A DNA stretch of 64,000 bases from Holothuria scabra. Its lineage: Eukaryota > Echinodermata > Holothuroidea > Aspidochirotida > Holothuriidae. The translations under genes and the position numbers were made by a program. The stretch's first letter is position 1. The number at the start of each line of letters is the position of its first letter. The stretch lies in NCBI GenBank assembly GCA_037179385.1, contig CM074195.1, positions 29,964,222 through 30,028,221 of the forward strand. Reading direction: 5' to 3'. The notes under the pieces are model-generated. The model did no database searches. It was not told where the DNA came from and saw nothing but the letters and a program-made list of their open reading frames with translations. Below are positions 40,101 to 55,100 of the stretch, one piece after another.

Positions 40101-43100
40101 TCTTCTACAAATGTGGGTTGAATTCCACTACATGCCCCCCCCACTGATCTATGATTGTGCTACACAAAGATCAGTGTTATGACCATGTGTTTCATTGTTT
40201 ATTACTTAAAATGTGATATCAGTGTGTTGTCTATCCTATAAGATCTATTTTAATATCAGTGAAAGACCAAAACAATTCCAGTGTCAGGGGTTAATGAATG
40301 CTAGTGTCATCTAGGGCACTCTTAAATATTTGCTGCATGTCCACCTCCTGTAAATGATGACTTGACAAACTAAATGAGATAAAGAAACTTGATATGATAA
40401 GCTCAACTGAATGCTATTGGGGGGAATTGATTTCACATTCAGCTAATGAGAATATAGACGATGGACCCCAGTTATGTCGGACTAAAATCAAACCATCACT
40501 TAACTGTCCGGATTTGTCTATAGTTGCTGGTCATTCAAATATGATCAATTTTTAGATTGTAATAATTGTTCTTAAACTAATTGTTTACTACAGTGGTACG
40601 TCCAGGCACCTGTCCTGTGAATTTCTTGCCTGAAGGTATGAGTGGTATCTGCTCTGAAGGTTGTAAGAATGATGGTGACTGCAGCGTAAACCAGAAGTGC
40701 TGCTCCAATGGATGTGGACACACCTGTATGGATGTTGTGGACACACCTCGTAAGTTTGATTTTTCTACAAGCTTTGTCGAAGAATTTCTAGTGGCTTCCA
40801 GAATGCCATGTGGTTAGTAAACCATAGGTTGGTTGTTCAGCTGAAGAGACAAGTTGCATGCATATGCATTGGCTATAGAAAAAGTTGGAAGGTCACTGCA
40901 AATTTTGTAAAGGAATATTTATGACACGTATGTGACTTGCTAAGCTTGATGTGCCAATTTTTTGTGAATTTAACAAAAGATTCCTAACATTGAAATCTAT
41001 TTTTATGTAAAGGGATTATCTGTTTCCTCTGTTTCAATAGCCTGATATTATCATCAAAGGTTTTAACTTCAATATTATACTCATCACAATTACGAGCTAT
41101 TTGTAGGACAACCATATGCTTGTAAACTCATTAGCATATTCATTTATCTCCAGCTGCCTGTGATGACATCATGTGCATGATGTTCTGCCCACATGGATTT
41201 GAGCGTGATCAGTTTGGCTGTGAGATCTGCCAATGTCATGAACCAGTAGGTAAGTGTTATGGTTCAGAGTTACAGTTGGTGACATTGCAATAGTTTTACA
41301 GTTATATTAGTCGTATAATAGTTTCAAAATGATATAAGGTTGATAATGATATTTTAAACTGTTTAAAATGATGTTATAACAGTTTTGAAATGATATAATC
41401 ATATTCCGGTGATGTGATGCCAAGATGCTAAGATTAAGAGCAGGAACACTGGTTACCAGTGCTATGGCCAAGTGGATAAAGGCGGTGGCATTTGAAGGGA
41501 TGAAGCCTAGCAACCGGGAGGTCTGGAGTTTGATTCCTGGCCGGGTCAAAGTAAGGTCGGTTTTTCATCCAAAAGCAATCTGCAGTTTTTCCATCTGAAC
41601 TGGCCTTCCAAAAAATACCAAAATTTGATCCAAATTGCTAAATTGGTTGCCACCCGACATGAAGTTGTAATTCATAAGCCAATGGCTTCTCCCACATTCG
41701 TGGTCACTTAGCATTGTAAAACAACTGCCCTTCAAGGCCTGATTATTATTATTAACATACATATGTACAATACTAGGGTGCAAGACCCTTTATTCTCTCA
41801 TTCTCTCAGTGGCTTATCCTGATAACATGAAACTTCACGAATACTCCCCCCATACATCAAACAATAAAGTAATCCAAGAGTGAAATGAATTGATTCAGTA
41901 TTCAGTATGAGTTTTCGTTTGGAAAAATTCATCCTGTGCCTAATCTTGTAAAGAACTATTATCAATGCCAATAACATATTCATTCAAGCATTTGAAAATA
42001 GCCCTGAAGGTTGACATTTGATAGCAGTTTATCTCAGATTAATCTGAAAGGTGATCCAACCCTTCTATGCAACATAAGTAATTTGATCCCTTTTTTTCCC
42101 TGCACTTACTTCGCATTTTGGGTTGTTAGTATTTATTTAAATGCCTAAGTTTGTTGAGCTTCTATTGTACCAGAATGGATATTGAAGTTTCTGTTCATTG
42201 AAGCTAGTCATTTTGAACAGGAAATAAATCAGCAGTTGGGTGCTTTAACTGGGAAAGGCAGTGTTTCCCTAAAAACTGTGATAGCTGTGATAGATATCCA
42301 TAAAAGCGAATGTTTTTTCATGTGTAAGGTTTGGGTGAAAACTGGTTCTAAAACAGGATGAGTCATTGTCTCGTTTAGTCTTCCACTCATTTTCCTTCTA
42401 AGCAAATGTGCGTGTCAACTCCGAACTGGCTCATTTAGGCATCCAGATTTGTCAATGTTGCCGTGGGTTATCCACAACTATGTATGGGATTAGTAAACAT
42501 GGGACTTTTTGTGGGAGATATATCTTACACAGCCACTGTATTGTATTGATTAAGCCATATATACTCCTTAGAGGCTGAATGTAATATATTATGAATGTAA
42601 TATATTATGTTTTGGTGAAATTTGGAGGATTCTGTGAGGAAAATTAGCGATTTTGTTTTTGCCTAGATTGGGGGATGTTTTACATACTTGTAAAGTTCTT
42701 CTACTGATTTGTACATGTAAATTGTTGTGAAGTTTAGATGATGTGATCAAATAAGAAGGAAACTGTAGAATGATTGAATTTATTGGTATTTAATGGGTGA
42801 TCCATTTGGACAAGTTTAATAAATCTTTAAGTGATTGTGAATGTGATAGTTTTTCCAAATGAAAACTTCCAAATTTGAAAGCAACGCTATCTCTTAGTGA
42901 TCACTATTCTTTTATACATCAGTTGGTCATCCAGGAGAATGTCCAGTTGGATTCTTACCAGAAGGCACAATGGGTATCTGTATGGAGGAATGTACATCAG
43001 ATGATGACTGTTCTGCCTCTCAGAAGTGCTGCTCTAATGGATGTGGTCACTCATGTATGGCAGCTGTCAATGTACCAAGTAAGATATGCCAAGATTACTT

Positions 43101-46100
43101 TATATAAACCATGGTCAAATAGTCATAGGCCACTGTCAATGTACCAAGTAAGATATGCCAAGATTACTTTATATAAACTATGATCAAATAGGCACTGGCA
43201 GCTGTCAATGTACCAAGTAAGACATGCCAAGATTACTTTATATAAACCATGATCAAATAGTCACTGGCAGCTGTCAATGTACCAAGTAAGACATGCCAAG
43301 ATTACTTTATATAAACCATGATCAAATAGGCACTGGCAGCTGTCAATGTACCAAGTAAGATATGCCAAGATAACTTTATGTAAACCATGATCAAATAGTC
43401 ACTGGCAGCTGTCAATGTACCAAGTAAGACATGCCAAGATTACTTTATATAAACCATGATCAAATAGGCACTGGCAGCTGTCAATGTACCAAGTAAGATA
43501 TGCCAAGATAACTTTATGTAAACCATGATCAAATAGTCACTGGCAGCTGTCAATGTACCAAGTAAGACATGCCAAGATTACTTTATATAAACCATGATCA
43601 AATAGTCACTGGCAGGTGTCAATGTACCAATTAAAATATGCCAAGATAACTTTATGTAAACCATGATCAAATAGTCTCTGGCAGCTGTCAGTGTACCAAG
43701 TAAGATACTCCAAGATTATTGTATATAAACCATGATCAGGTAGTCACTGTAAAAGGGACTTCCTTCATACGATGTAAAATACTTGAGGTTCTATTAGTCC
43801 ACTACAGTTAGGGTGACCATGTGTTATCCCAAAATAATCTCTTCATAATAAAAGACATGCTCATCTAGGACTACTTCATTTCACTTTGGGTCGTACTGAT
43901 TTAATCGGGTTATTTCCTTTTTTTGTCCCTTTAAATCAATTTTGCATATGAATTGACAGAGCTAAATAAACCATGTGCCTTGTATAAGCACAGAATAATG
44001 ACAATCAGCAGGCTTAAATATGCAAATGATGCACTCTGGTGCAACCTAGCTAAGTGCATCTAGCAATAACATTAACTCCCAAAAGTGCCATGTCCTGAAA
44101 TAATGCACAGTGCATCATTTTGTTACTGTTAATTAATTCATCTAAATATTTGATGCCTGACTGGCTTACATTATTTTGATGGTCAGAAAATGGAAAACAT
44201 TTTTTTAGCCTTCAGGTCCTTTTGAATACCTTCTGACATAAAGATTTCTGTTTTCAATTTCTGAATGTTTTAACATTTATCTGTTTTACTCAATGTTATT
44301 TTGGAGATTTTGGTTTTTGCTCATTTCTAGTAACCTGCCCAGATGTTATGTGTGCCATGTTTTGTGAGAATGGATTCCAGACTGATGCTAATGGTTGTGA
44401 GATCTGTGCCTGCAATGCCTGTCCATCAGTCATGTGTGCCATGTTCTGTGAACATGGATTCAAGAAGGATGCCAACGGTTGCGACACTTGTGTCTGCAAT
44501 GAGAAACCAGGTAAGTTTTGAGTTTTATTGTCAGTATGAAATTAACGACATGATGAACCTTTTCCCTATTTTCCTTTTGAAACATCCTCCTTCTCTGCCT
44601 GGTAACATCTTATTGCCTCAGGGGTAAATGAACCACACTTAATACACACTTGATACAGTCTGCAGCTTTCACTTTTGACTAATTGATTGAAAGTCCTAGA
44701 TCTGATGAACTAAAATACATCAAAAGCAATGTAACATTTGTGGTTAACTAGCAAATTAGTCAATTATGTGTTAATTGGGATAATGTGTTTCCACGCAGTG
44801 TCCACACAATGAAAACATACATCACTTGAGGGTACAGATCTTGTAATAAAGTGGGATGACAGTTAGACCCCACACCACCTTTGAACTCATGGGTGGTCTA
44901 TGTTCAATTCTGAAGAAGCAGAGGCAGAGCATTTAAAAGCAGTTAGCATTTGTGCAATTTGTTACTGAATTTGTTACAGAAATTTTGCCGTAGAGTTTAG
45001 AATTAATTCAAAGTACTGTATGGCCACTATGTTTCAATTAAAGTAGAAAAGTAACTTTGAAATCTTTGAATTCGCTTATTAATTTTCCCTTAAAATAAAA
45101 ATTGTAGAATTGTAGAGTTTAAAAAAGTCTCATGCTTAAAAGGTGCTTTGGTAGATTACAGGGACTCTTCAGCTAAGCATTCTTGTGATGTTTGGGTTGT
45201 AGTTAGATAAGATTTAATGACACACCAACATGAGTGTGTTATATAGTGTCATATTGTTAAAATACTGCTCAAGTTCTCCCGTTTAGTCGCAGGCAGGGCA
45301 TACTAAGGGCATATTCTACAACCCCAGCCTGCAGAAAGAATGGGATGTGTAGGATTGAAATCTGATGTGTGGTTCTCAATATATCATTAGAAGAAGTTTT
45401 TGCACTTTTGCCCTTGCAATGGGTGGACTTGGAGCAAGCATTTAAGACATCACATCCTCACACTAGCCAGGTCTCTTTCCTCCAATTTTTTTTTTGTAAA
45501 ATGTGAAAACATGGGAGACTTGTGAATTTGTTTAACTTCAAAGGATGGAAAGCTCATATTTCTGTTAATTTCAAAAAAAAAAGTGGTGGATTGGAAACAA
45601 AAATAAAGGAAAAAGGCATTGCTCATGAGTTTGCAGGTAATTAAATTCCTGCTCCAAAGTACTGCAAGTTAAAAATTAGTCATTTTATTTGCTAATATCT
45701 CAATAACTACAAATCACAACTGAATGAAAATATTACCAGGATGATAAGGTTTGGTTTCTTTTGCACATAATAATATCTTACATAGATCTTCCCTATGCAG
45801 GACATTAACTTCTTGCATTTGAATCAATGTGGATATTATTGCCTAAAGTAGATTCAGGCCCCCCTCTTAACCCCCACCCATTCCATGCATTTTGTCATTT
45901 CTACCAAAAAATCATATGCAGATATCACTCTTAATTCTTTTTAACTCTTCTCTTAATTCTCAATTTTTCATACCCTTGACAAACCATTGATTGATTAAGT
46001 ATTTTACTTTTTTCTGTTTGCAGTTTGTCCAGAATTTATGTGCACCATGTTCTGTGAGCATGGCTTTGTGCAGGATGACAATGGCTGTGATATGTGTGTC

Positions 46101-49100
46101 TGTAAACCAGGTAATTATCAAACACTAACAGAAAAAGACTTTCCTTTCTACAAATTTGTCACTTATGGTCGAACTGAAGTAGACCATATACACAAAACAC
46201 TTGTGCAGCTGCCGCCTGACCTGAAAAGTGGTCTAAATGCCATTCGACCAGTGCCCCTTCAGCATCTCCTAGGCTCTTCACAATGAACATTAGGGAGATA
46301 AGTGCGTAAAACTCTTTTTCACATCCGCAGCAAATAAGATACTTGGACAGATTGATAAATATAATTGCCAAAAGCAGCTGGAATTTACCAAGCATAAACA
46401 AAGATGAGGAGTTCTACCACCTCTATTGACTGGTTATTTAGAATCCTGCATACTAATTGGTTAAACACAAACAGGTTATTCTCCAACACACCAGCTGTTA
46501 TAATGATAGGTCTATGTGGAAGCCACAAGAAAGCCATTGGAAAGTGAATCCCAAAAAGTACATTTTTTGGGGGGTAGAAAAGAAATTTCACCTCATCTGT
46601 TATTTTTGCAAATTTGGAGTCCTGACGGTTTATTCACCAACAATAGTCCAACAAATGAAGTTTATACCTGAATTAATTTTTCTTCTAGTGGTAGCAAACC
46701 TTTCTCCTGCTCACAGATGGGGAAGGCAGAAGATTACAGGGGACCATTGTTAGGATTATGATTTGGGGTGAAAATTACTTGAAGTAACTGCTTGTTTTGC
46801 ATGGAATATGCAAACTTGAAGAAATAAAATATGATAAAGGATACTTTGAAGAGAAGTAAGAGGAAAATTGTGAGATTAAGGTGTTGCTTCAAAATAAGTT
46901 TTGGGGGACTGCTCTTGACCTTACAAGCACTTGTACATCTTAGGCTAGGGAAGGGTTGTTAACATTACCTTTTTTCACATATTGATACATCGCCAAATAT
47001 GCCCATCTCAGTGCAGCGACAATCCATAATGTTGATTTCTGTAAGCTGGCTACTTTTGCGTAGCAGATCAGGTATAGGGAGTGCGCTGCTCCTATGCCTA
47101 TGAATGTTGAGACAAAATTGTGTTTTTATATGTAGAAGCCTCAAATGAACATACTGAGCATTCATTGGGATGTCCCTTGATCAAAGTTAGGGTTCATTAA
47201 GGGGGTAATTACAGAATTGAAAATGAAGGGAAGAGTACAGTAGAGCACTGTTTTGATGACCCACCACATGCTCAAAATAAAATTTAGATCGTCAGTGAAA
47301 GGTGAATTTGCATGTATTAATATTGCAAAATGGATGATATTCTTTTTCCTCCTATATCATGTTATCACTATTCTTGTGTTGATGTCACAGTATTTGAGCG
47401 TCATGTCATGATGTAATTGATGCATCAAAACATTCCTACATTGACCTAAAGTAGCTTCCTCCTGCTGATTCCATTCAATTTAATCAAAAGATTTTTTTTG
47501 CACTTTGTTCCACCTTTTATTTCTCACCTTTCATTAAAATGTCCCAATTTGTATACATTTATTTATCTCTGTACATACATAAAGGTTACTAATTAGTCAA
47601 TAATACATTTATTATAATTTACTGTTCATGTCTTGGAGGATGGTCCCTAGCCTTCAGGACATATGCATGACAGGACAAATAAATTAGAAAAAAAATAAAA
47701 CAAAAGAAACAAAAACTTAGTCAAGGAGACTAAATATATGTTAGAAACATATTAAAGTTGGTCAAATATTAGTAAATATTTTTGACTACCATGATTGGTT
47801 GATTCAGGCACTGTTTGACTAATTTGTGTTCACAGTGTATAGTTTTAGTAAAGAATTGTTCTTAATTCATATAAATACAGTTAAATTGGCAACACCCCAT
47901 CTTAAAAAAAAAAATCAAAAGAAATTCATAAAACTAGGCTAAAGAGGGCTTTCACTTACATCACAAGCCCCGCCTCTTTTGACAGGAAAAATTTGGCGTA
48001 GCCCAAATTTTGTGTTAATAGGTGAGTAGCAGCTGAGGACCCATATGTGACAGTTGCATTGAAGCACTTAAATTTAGCCCACCAGTGGGTCTGGCATACC
48101 AATTGTGATGTGAGGTGAAAGCCCTTTATAGGTGCAGCAGCTAACTTTGGTCTTGGTAGTGAATGTTTGTCAATCACACAGGCCTTTCATAGAAACAGCA
48201 CTAAATTTATTTTGAGATAGAATTCTTTATTTTCTCAAATCCATTTGTGAAGTTTGATTTTATCTCCTACAAATTTACAGCTCCTTGCCCAGGAGTCCGA
48301 TGCCAGATGTTCTGTGAGAATGGCTACCAGACTGATTCCAACGGTTGTGAGATCTGTGCCTGCAATGCCTGTCCACAAGTCATGTGTACGATGTTCTGTG
48401 AACATGGATTCCAGAAGGATGCCAATGGTTGCGACACTTGTGTCTGTAACCCACCACCACGTAAGTTTAATGCCCTGTGGTGCTCTTTTGTTGTTTTGTT
48501 GTTTTTTTTTAAAGACAAATTTAATATCATTTTTGTAAAGTTTATCCTTCCGTTGCTATCCAGGATACACAACATATATATTCATTTTTTACTAAGTCTG
48601 TGACATTGAAGCTAAGTCTAATAATTAAACAACTAAGTCTAATAAGGGGTTTTGACATACTTCAATGTTAATGCTAAATCAAAATGAGCCCAGAGTTTTT
48701 CTCTGTCAGTACCTCAAACAGCTGTAGTTACACACATGAAGAATCTAGCTCATTGAAATGACTAGTATAACTAACCATAATTTAAAGGTGGCAATGCCAT
48801 ATTATGGGCCAAGAGCATCTACTATTTTAGCACTGGCTGGATGTCTTAGATGGACTTGCAGTAAATTTTAGACAACTTGTTTCAAGAGTAATATATATTT
48901 ATAAGGCCGTGAAAATTACATAAGGCACCATAGATAAATTTTGCTATGCAGCTAACTGCGTCTTGCTCGCGGTTAACTGGCAATTCAATAGCCCACGCCC
49001 GACTGCAGTTACAGGTAGCTGACTGCAGTCGTATTAGCTCACACTTGCGGAGCAAAGTTTGCTTAAGACGAACGCGACCGACTGCCCTTACAATGATCCT

Positions 49101-52100
49101 TTGTATATGGATTAGGAAAATCTCTTTACACTATAACAGCACAAAAAGACCTCAGATTTGTGCTAGGTTAACTTGAACAAAGCTACGGAAACTATCAAAA
49201 AATTCGGAAATTTCAAGCAGTTATGAAGCGACTGTGAAGAAGAAAATATTACCACCTCAGTACGTACGTTGCACATGTACTGAAAGTATTTGGTATTTGA
49301 GACGTTTGGATTCCACTTCTGCTACACAACTACATATTAACGTTATATTCCAGATAATGGAACGTTTTGTTTTTTGTCATGAAAAATTGCCCGTAATGAT
49401 AACCAAAAACAGGAAAAAAAAAAAAATTCTGAGCAACTGCAACGAGTGCAACTGGAACGCGATCTGGTACCGTACAAAGTCTGTTATGTCACGTATCTGC
49501 TCAAATATCGCCCACTTCCATCCACAAAGCAGGATCGAGTAGGCCTACTGAAAGGGTCGACAAAACTCCACGTGGCCAAGAACATCAAAACTATTCACAA
49601 GCCATGTGTAAAAGACCCCCATACAGCAATCTGCGATACATTTGTGAGCTTTAGGTGTAAAGTTTTTCATGACGATGTAATTTTCTTCAGCAAGTCGTGG
49701 TACTTTTGCCATTGCCTAACGTATAGCAACTATGTATATTGTGAACCTATCCTACACGTTTATCTTCGATTTCCTTAATGTGAAAGCTGCACAGCGGTGA
49801 ATGTTTTCTTTCTTTTATTTATTCTCAAGTTCCAAACAATATTTTATTTGCTCTAGAACATGTTTTAAAGCATGCAGCAGCATATTTTACGGACAGGGTG
49901 GTCTGCATGCAGCCTGTGAAAACTAACCAAATTCTCCCATATACATTAGTGTTACGTAGTGCCATTGCAAAATATTATCGTGACTCTTATGTCTTTATGG
50001 GGTTGGTTCAAACCTTTGTACTATGAACAGGTGCCGATCCAAGGGGGGGGGGACCCGCCTCCCGCGCCCCTATTTTTCGGCGACCAAAGATTTTTTCAGG
50101 CCTCATATAAGCATCAGCAGATCGTGACTGCAACCTCCTGTCTCATAGCACACCCTTCTAGAACGGCCAGGTTATCTTCCTTTACTTGACTTCCCGAATC
50201 CGCTCCGCCGACTGCCATTCCCGTCAACTGTATTAGACAGTGGGGCAAGCCCTCGTAAGATGTTCCCACGTGATCCCCCATTCCGCGTAACCCGATTCCT
50301 TTCCTAAAATCTTGAAAAAAAATGTAAAAAGCACAAAACCGTTTTAATTGTTCACGAGACACTTCCCGAGTTCCCGTGTCGAAATTGAACAAAATAAACT
50401 GTGCAGACCATTTCCGAATGTTGTAAATTTCTCCAAAGCAACACCGCTATCAGCCAATGCAAATCGACTCGCTTTCAAGAGAGTTATCCAAACTCAAGAA
50501 ATTTCTAGTAACCTAGACAAATACTACAGGATGTTCTCAAATCACATGATAATAAAAAACTTGATCCTCCGTTTATTTTACACTTTAATATTGATGAAAT
50601 AAGCGAATAGTCCTCAACTGATACTTTACCTGTCTTTCTTTACCTAGCTGTCTTTGGTCAACCCGAATTAGTGTTCCGAGGAAATGTAACCCTCAGATGC
50701 TCGAAAATGGTCCTCTAAGCCCTTTTCAATTCCAAAATTTTCCGCCCCCCCCCCCCACTTTCTCCAAACCCTGGATCCGCGGCTGTACTATAATCAAACT
50801 CTCAAACAAGGCAGTTAACCATTATTAAACCTTCTGGCTGTAAATGGTTGTGTGTGGGGAGGGGCGTATGCGCGGGGGCTTAATAAAAAGTGTTGTGGAC
50901 CCTTAACTTTTGCAGACCTGTATATGCTGACAACCATTCTTTTTCCACAGTTTATATCTTTTTTTTACTGGCTTCATTCTAATTTCTATAATTTTGTAAG
51001 ACACCACAGCTTCTCCTCCCCCTCTCCCCGGATCCCGAACAGGGTGTTAATTGCTATAACATAGCAAGCATCTGTAACCAAGCCGGCCCAGCGTATACTA
51101 ACGATTTAAATACTAAAATACAAAGTTGCGTCTCCTGCTCAATACAATATAATATAATTACACTCAAGCAATATAATTGCTTGAGTGTATACCATGAAAA
51201 CCAGGCCTTGAAGATAGACAGGGGCCGTAGGGCCAATTTCTTAATAGAAATAGACTTTCTTGACCACCATTTCGGGAGGGGCGAAAACTTTACAAAATGA
51301 TGGCCAAAGATGCCCTGAGAAATCAAAATTATTTCACAAGCACAAACGTTGCACACATTGGCGAGAATTAGAAAATTCTTTCAGACATCTTGCAAGAACG
51401 TTGCAAGTGTTCATATATTTTGTACAAAAGTGTTTTCGCGATACCGCTGGTAGTCTAACGGTATTGACCAAGTCTTTTGTTACTACGACCCGGGATCGAT
51501 TCCCTCTGCGTGCCTCTCCCGATTTTTTTTTTTTTTTTTTTGGGGGGGGGGGGGTTCTAATTTTTCAATTCAATTTCTGGCACGTACAAGTGTGATGTTG
51601 GTTCTCCCTACAAAAAATAAAAATATTAACAATTAATTTGCATCTCAACCACTTCAGATACTTGTGTTATTGTTTTACAAAAAAAAAAATCACATTTGAG
51701 ATCTTCATTGCAAGCAAAGCCTACTATGTATATATTTGTGCACATGGCCAACTAAGTACACGGCAGGCTCGTGATGATCTATCCAGTTGAAATGATTTCG
51801 TAAAAATTGAGGAATAATTTAAGACGCTTAAGATTGTTGGTTTGATTCTTCACCAAGAAGCAAAATATCCTCGTGTCATGTATGAAATAATAGAATGCGA
51901 CTACCAACAAATTGCTTGGAAAAAATAACGATCTAAGCAAAATTCTTTATCGTGTCAGCACCAAAATAGCGCCGTTTACCCACATTGATGGCCTGGCGAC
52001 ATTTTTTTCCAACAGGAATTTGAAGGGTGTCCCAACCTCAATGGCAGGGTGTTTATGAATGAACTTACGTAGTAGTCCTGGATACGCGACTTCCTAATAA

Positions 52101-55100
52101 GGTTACGATAGCGTGGGGTGTTAGCAAATGAACGTAAATAGTTCGTCAGTGAAAAAAAAATGCTAACTCACGTGTACACTAGAGCATGCAAATTTCACTA
52201 GTGTGACGTAATTTTCAGACGTGCAAGAGAATACTGTAAATAAAAGTTGTGATTGGTTGATATTTTTAACTTATGTTTTGGAAGAAGTAACACAAATGGC
52301 CTCAAGATTGAGTAAGCAGGATTGCTTTTTGAGTCAGAAAACGTTCAAAAATTGAAATATGAAAATGGCAAAGGTGTGATAGAGGTACTTTTTTCTTAAC
52401 CAGGGCTTTTTCTGTCATATTTCTGTCCGTTTTATTTGAACTTGTGAGGCAGTCTTTGCCGTTCTGCCGGGGCAAATCGCATAGCATAATTTGGATAAGG
52501 CACCTAAAGCGAATATCATTTTATAAAAACGGAATCTACGCTCCACGAAAAAATATACAGTAGTTAATCGTTCTCATATGATGAACTACCCCGCGGAGCA
52601 GACGTCGACGAAGTCTCTTCGTTCAGCTCATCGCAACGAAAAACCAGCTTAAGGGGCGGCAGCCACACAGGCGCTACGCAGACACATGATTAACAGGTCT
52701 TCCTACTTCTCGTGGCTAAGCTTGCAGAAATTTAAGCCGGTTGACTGCAGATGCAATACCCCACTGTGTCGCCGGGGTAAAGGGATTAAGTCACTATATC
52801 AAAGCACGGGCAGCCGGCTGCAGTTGGAAAGCTTTGTTCACGAGTTCTGTCAAAGGGAGAGCAGCTCACCAGCATCGTAACAATAGCGCTATTCATCCAT
52901 GTCCAGCCGCGGTAGGATAAACTGCTGTTACTTTTGACTGCAGTTGGATGCATAGCGAAATTTATCTATGGTGCCTAAATGAGTTCATATCGGTAAATCC
53001 TACAAACATTATTGTCACCAAAAGACATTACTCGCAAAGTTAGCTGTGTCACGTTTGTGTGAATTTTCAGTATTGTATAAATCTCCTCTTGTCATTGAAG
53101 CTACTTGTGCTCCATTCATGTGTGCAATGTTCTGTGAAAATGGATTTAAGACTGACTCGAACGGCTGTGAAATCTGTGAGTGCAACACCTGCCCGCCCGT
53201 CATGTGCACAATGTTCTGTGAACATGGATTCCAGACTGACGCCAACGGCTGTGAAACCTGCGTGTGCAACACTTGCCCACCTGTGATGTGCATGATGTTC
53301 TGTGAAAATGGTTTCGAACAGGATGCCAACGGTTGTGACACATGTGTTTGCAAGCCAGGTAATACTGTACTAATATTTCTACATTTCTATTGCTTGTCAA
53401 ACAAGCGGGAGTCTTTTATTGAAAGTCTTCCGTTAACAGAGCAAATGTAAACAACAAACATGATGGATTTATGAGATCGATTCAATTTAATAGACTGAAT
53501 TTTGTCAGAGATTGTTCTAGAGTTGGAAACAGTTTTGTGCGGAAAAGTATTTGCTCATTTAAAGACATTTTAAAAAAGGTATGTGGACCATGGAAAAAGA
53601 GCATTTTCCATTCATATCTGTGCATATTTTTCGCCAATGTTTTTTACTAAAATAGTTATCTGTGTCTATGAACAAGATCTTGTACTATTGTTTTGATGAA
53701 AAAGACATGGGAAATTCACTGTATTTGATGAGCCTCTATGTTCGATAATCTGTTAAAATAGTGGAAGCAATAAAAGAGGATCATGTTGTACTGCTAGGTT
53801 ATTGTGTATTGTGAGATAGCATTCTTTGACTGTTGTAAGGTAGTTGGAGTTGGAGTTGTACACCCTAATTTCTTTGATTGTACAATTCATGGATGGGCAC
53901 AGGTAGAGTGATACGGCATCAGGACGACAGATCCTGTAAGACTGTCCCCTTAGGCTGGGGGTTTCAGTATGTGCCCGCAGCATTTTCCGCCTGTCCAAAG
54001 AGGTGACTAAAGGGAAACCCATCTTGCACTTGAACTATACTTGAAAATAAATTATAACTTCGAACCTTTTATGGAGTTGACTGACACTATAAAACACATT
54101 CATGTTGGTTGTTAAATCTTATCTTGCTCATACTACTGTAAGATTATGTGAACCACATGCCTGCAGAATCAGACATTTTGATGGGTACCCATGAATGGGG
54201 TCAATTACCTCATGCACCTGGAAAACTTGTAAAGATAAGGGAATATAATTGCTCTGCTATCTAAAGCAAACAATTTTCCAGCTCTTTAAGGGAGAAGGCA
54301 GGGAAACCTTGAGGACTATCGTTTTTAATCGGGATTTGGGGGCCAGATAAGTGGTTTTAAAACTTCTTCAAAGTACTTGTCTGTCTAATAGTAGTATTTC
54401 CAACAGTAAATATTACTTGATAGTCCTTTTGAGTTAAGTGGCATGACAAGATAGCCAAGCTGCTACAGCTATAGCATAACAGAGGTAGCTGCAACAAGTA
54501 TTACTTTGGTTTCTAAATTGTCAGGGTTTTTTTTTTCAGTTTATATTACTTGGTGCCACAATGACTCTATCCTTTAAAAAAAAAGCATAAGGAGGTCAGA
54601 GGTCATTTACATGGGAAATTATAAAAAATGTTACATTAATTGAGTAGTCATAATTTTTGTATTTTAATATGTATTCAGGTATTTTCATCTTGTTTTATTC
54701 CTCAGACACTTGCCCGCCTGTCATGTGTAACATGTACTGTCCATATGGATTCAAACAATCAGACAAGGGATGTGATATGTGCATCTGTAATGAAAAACCA
54801 GGTGACAATCAAGTCATTTCTTTGACAAGCACCCATACCCTTCCCAGTGCCTGCCACCTACAGTAGATAGCCAAAGACCCCTCCACATTCCAGACTTAAG
54901 CCACAGTCACATTGCAACTAAATCAGATCAGATTCCTATCTGATTTTTCTAAGTTTTTATCAACATCTTCTCCATCTCTGGGTTGGAAAGAGCCCCAAAT
55001 TTGCCAACCTGTGTAAATATAATTTGCATCAGGGGTCTATGAAAACAAAATGTAAACTCCATGATTTCTTTATGACATCACACCATCAGAGAACTTTCAT

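Larger units (their letters stand above)
48924..52975. mobile_element. Harbinger-like DNA transposon, 4.05 kb, TAA target duplication
   Basis: Ends GGCACCATAGATAAATTTTG (48924) and its inverse from 52975, matching over about 37 bases with a few differences, flanked by TAA at 48921-48923 and 52976-52978. A 3-bp TAA/TTA duplication is characteristic of PIF/Harbinger elements. ORFs inside (such as 49234-49542 and 49446-49778) show no recognisable transposase, so it appears non-autonomous or a composite of several insertions. GC content is above that of the surrounding intron. Confidence 0.78.

Noticed and set aside
43059..43748. CRISPR array
   Set aside because: The units are contiguous 69-bp tandem copies without unique spacers, in a eukaryotic intron.
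49234..49778. ORFs of 102 and 110 codons inside the Harbinger-like element as transposase
   Set aside because: They overlap in different frames, show no catalytic or DNA-binding motif I can recognise, and have no splice context.
51441..51512. Functional tRNA gene
   Set aside because: A and B boxes are present but the ends do not form an acceptor stem; better a SINE head or pseudogene.
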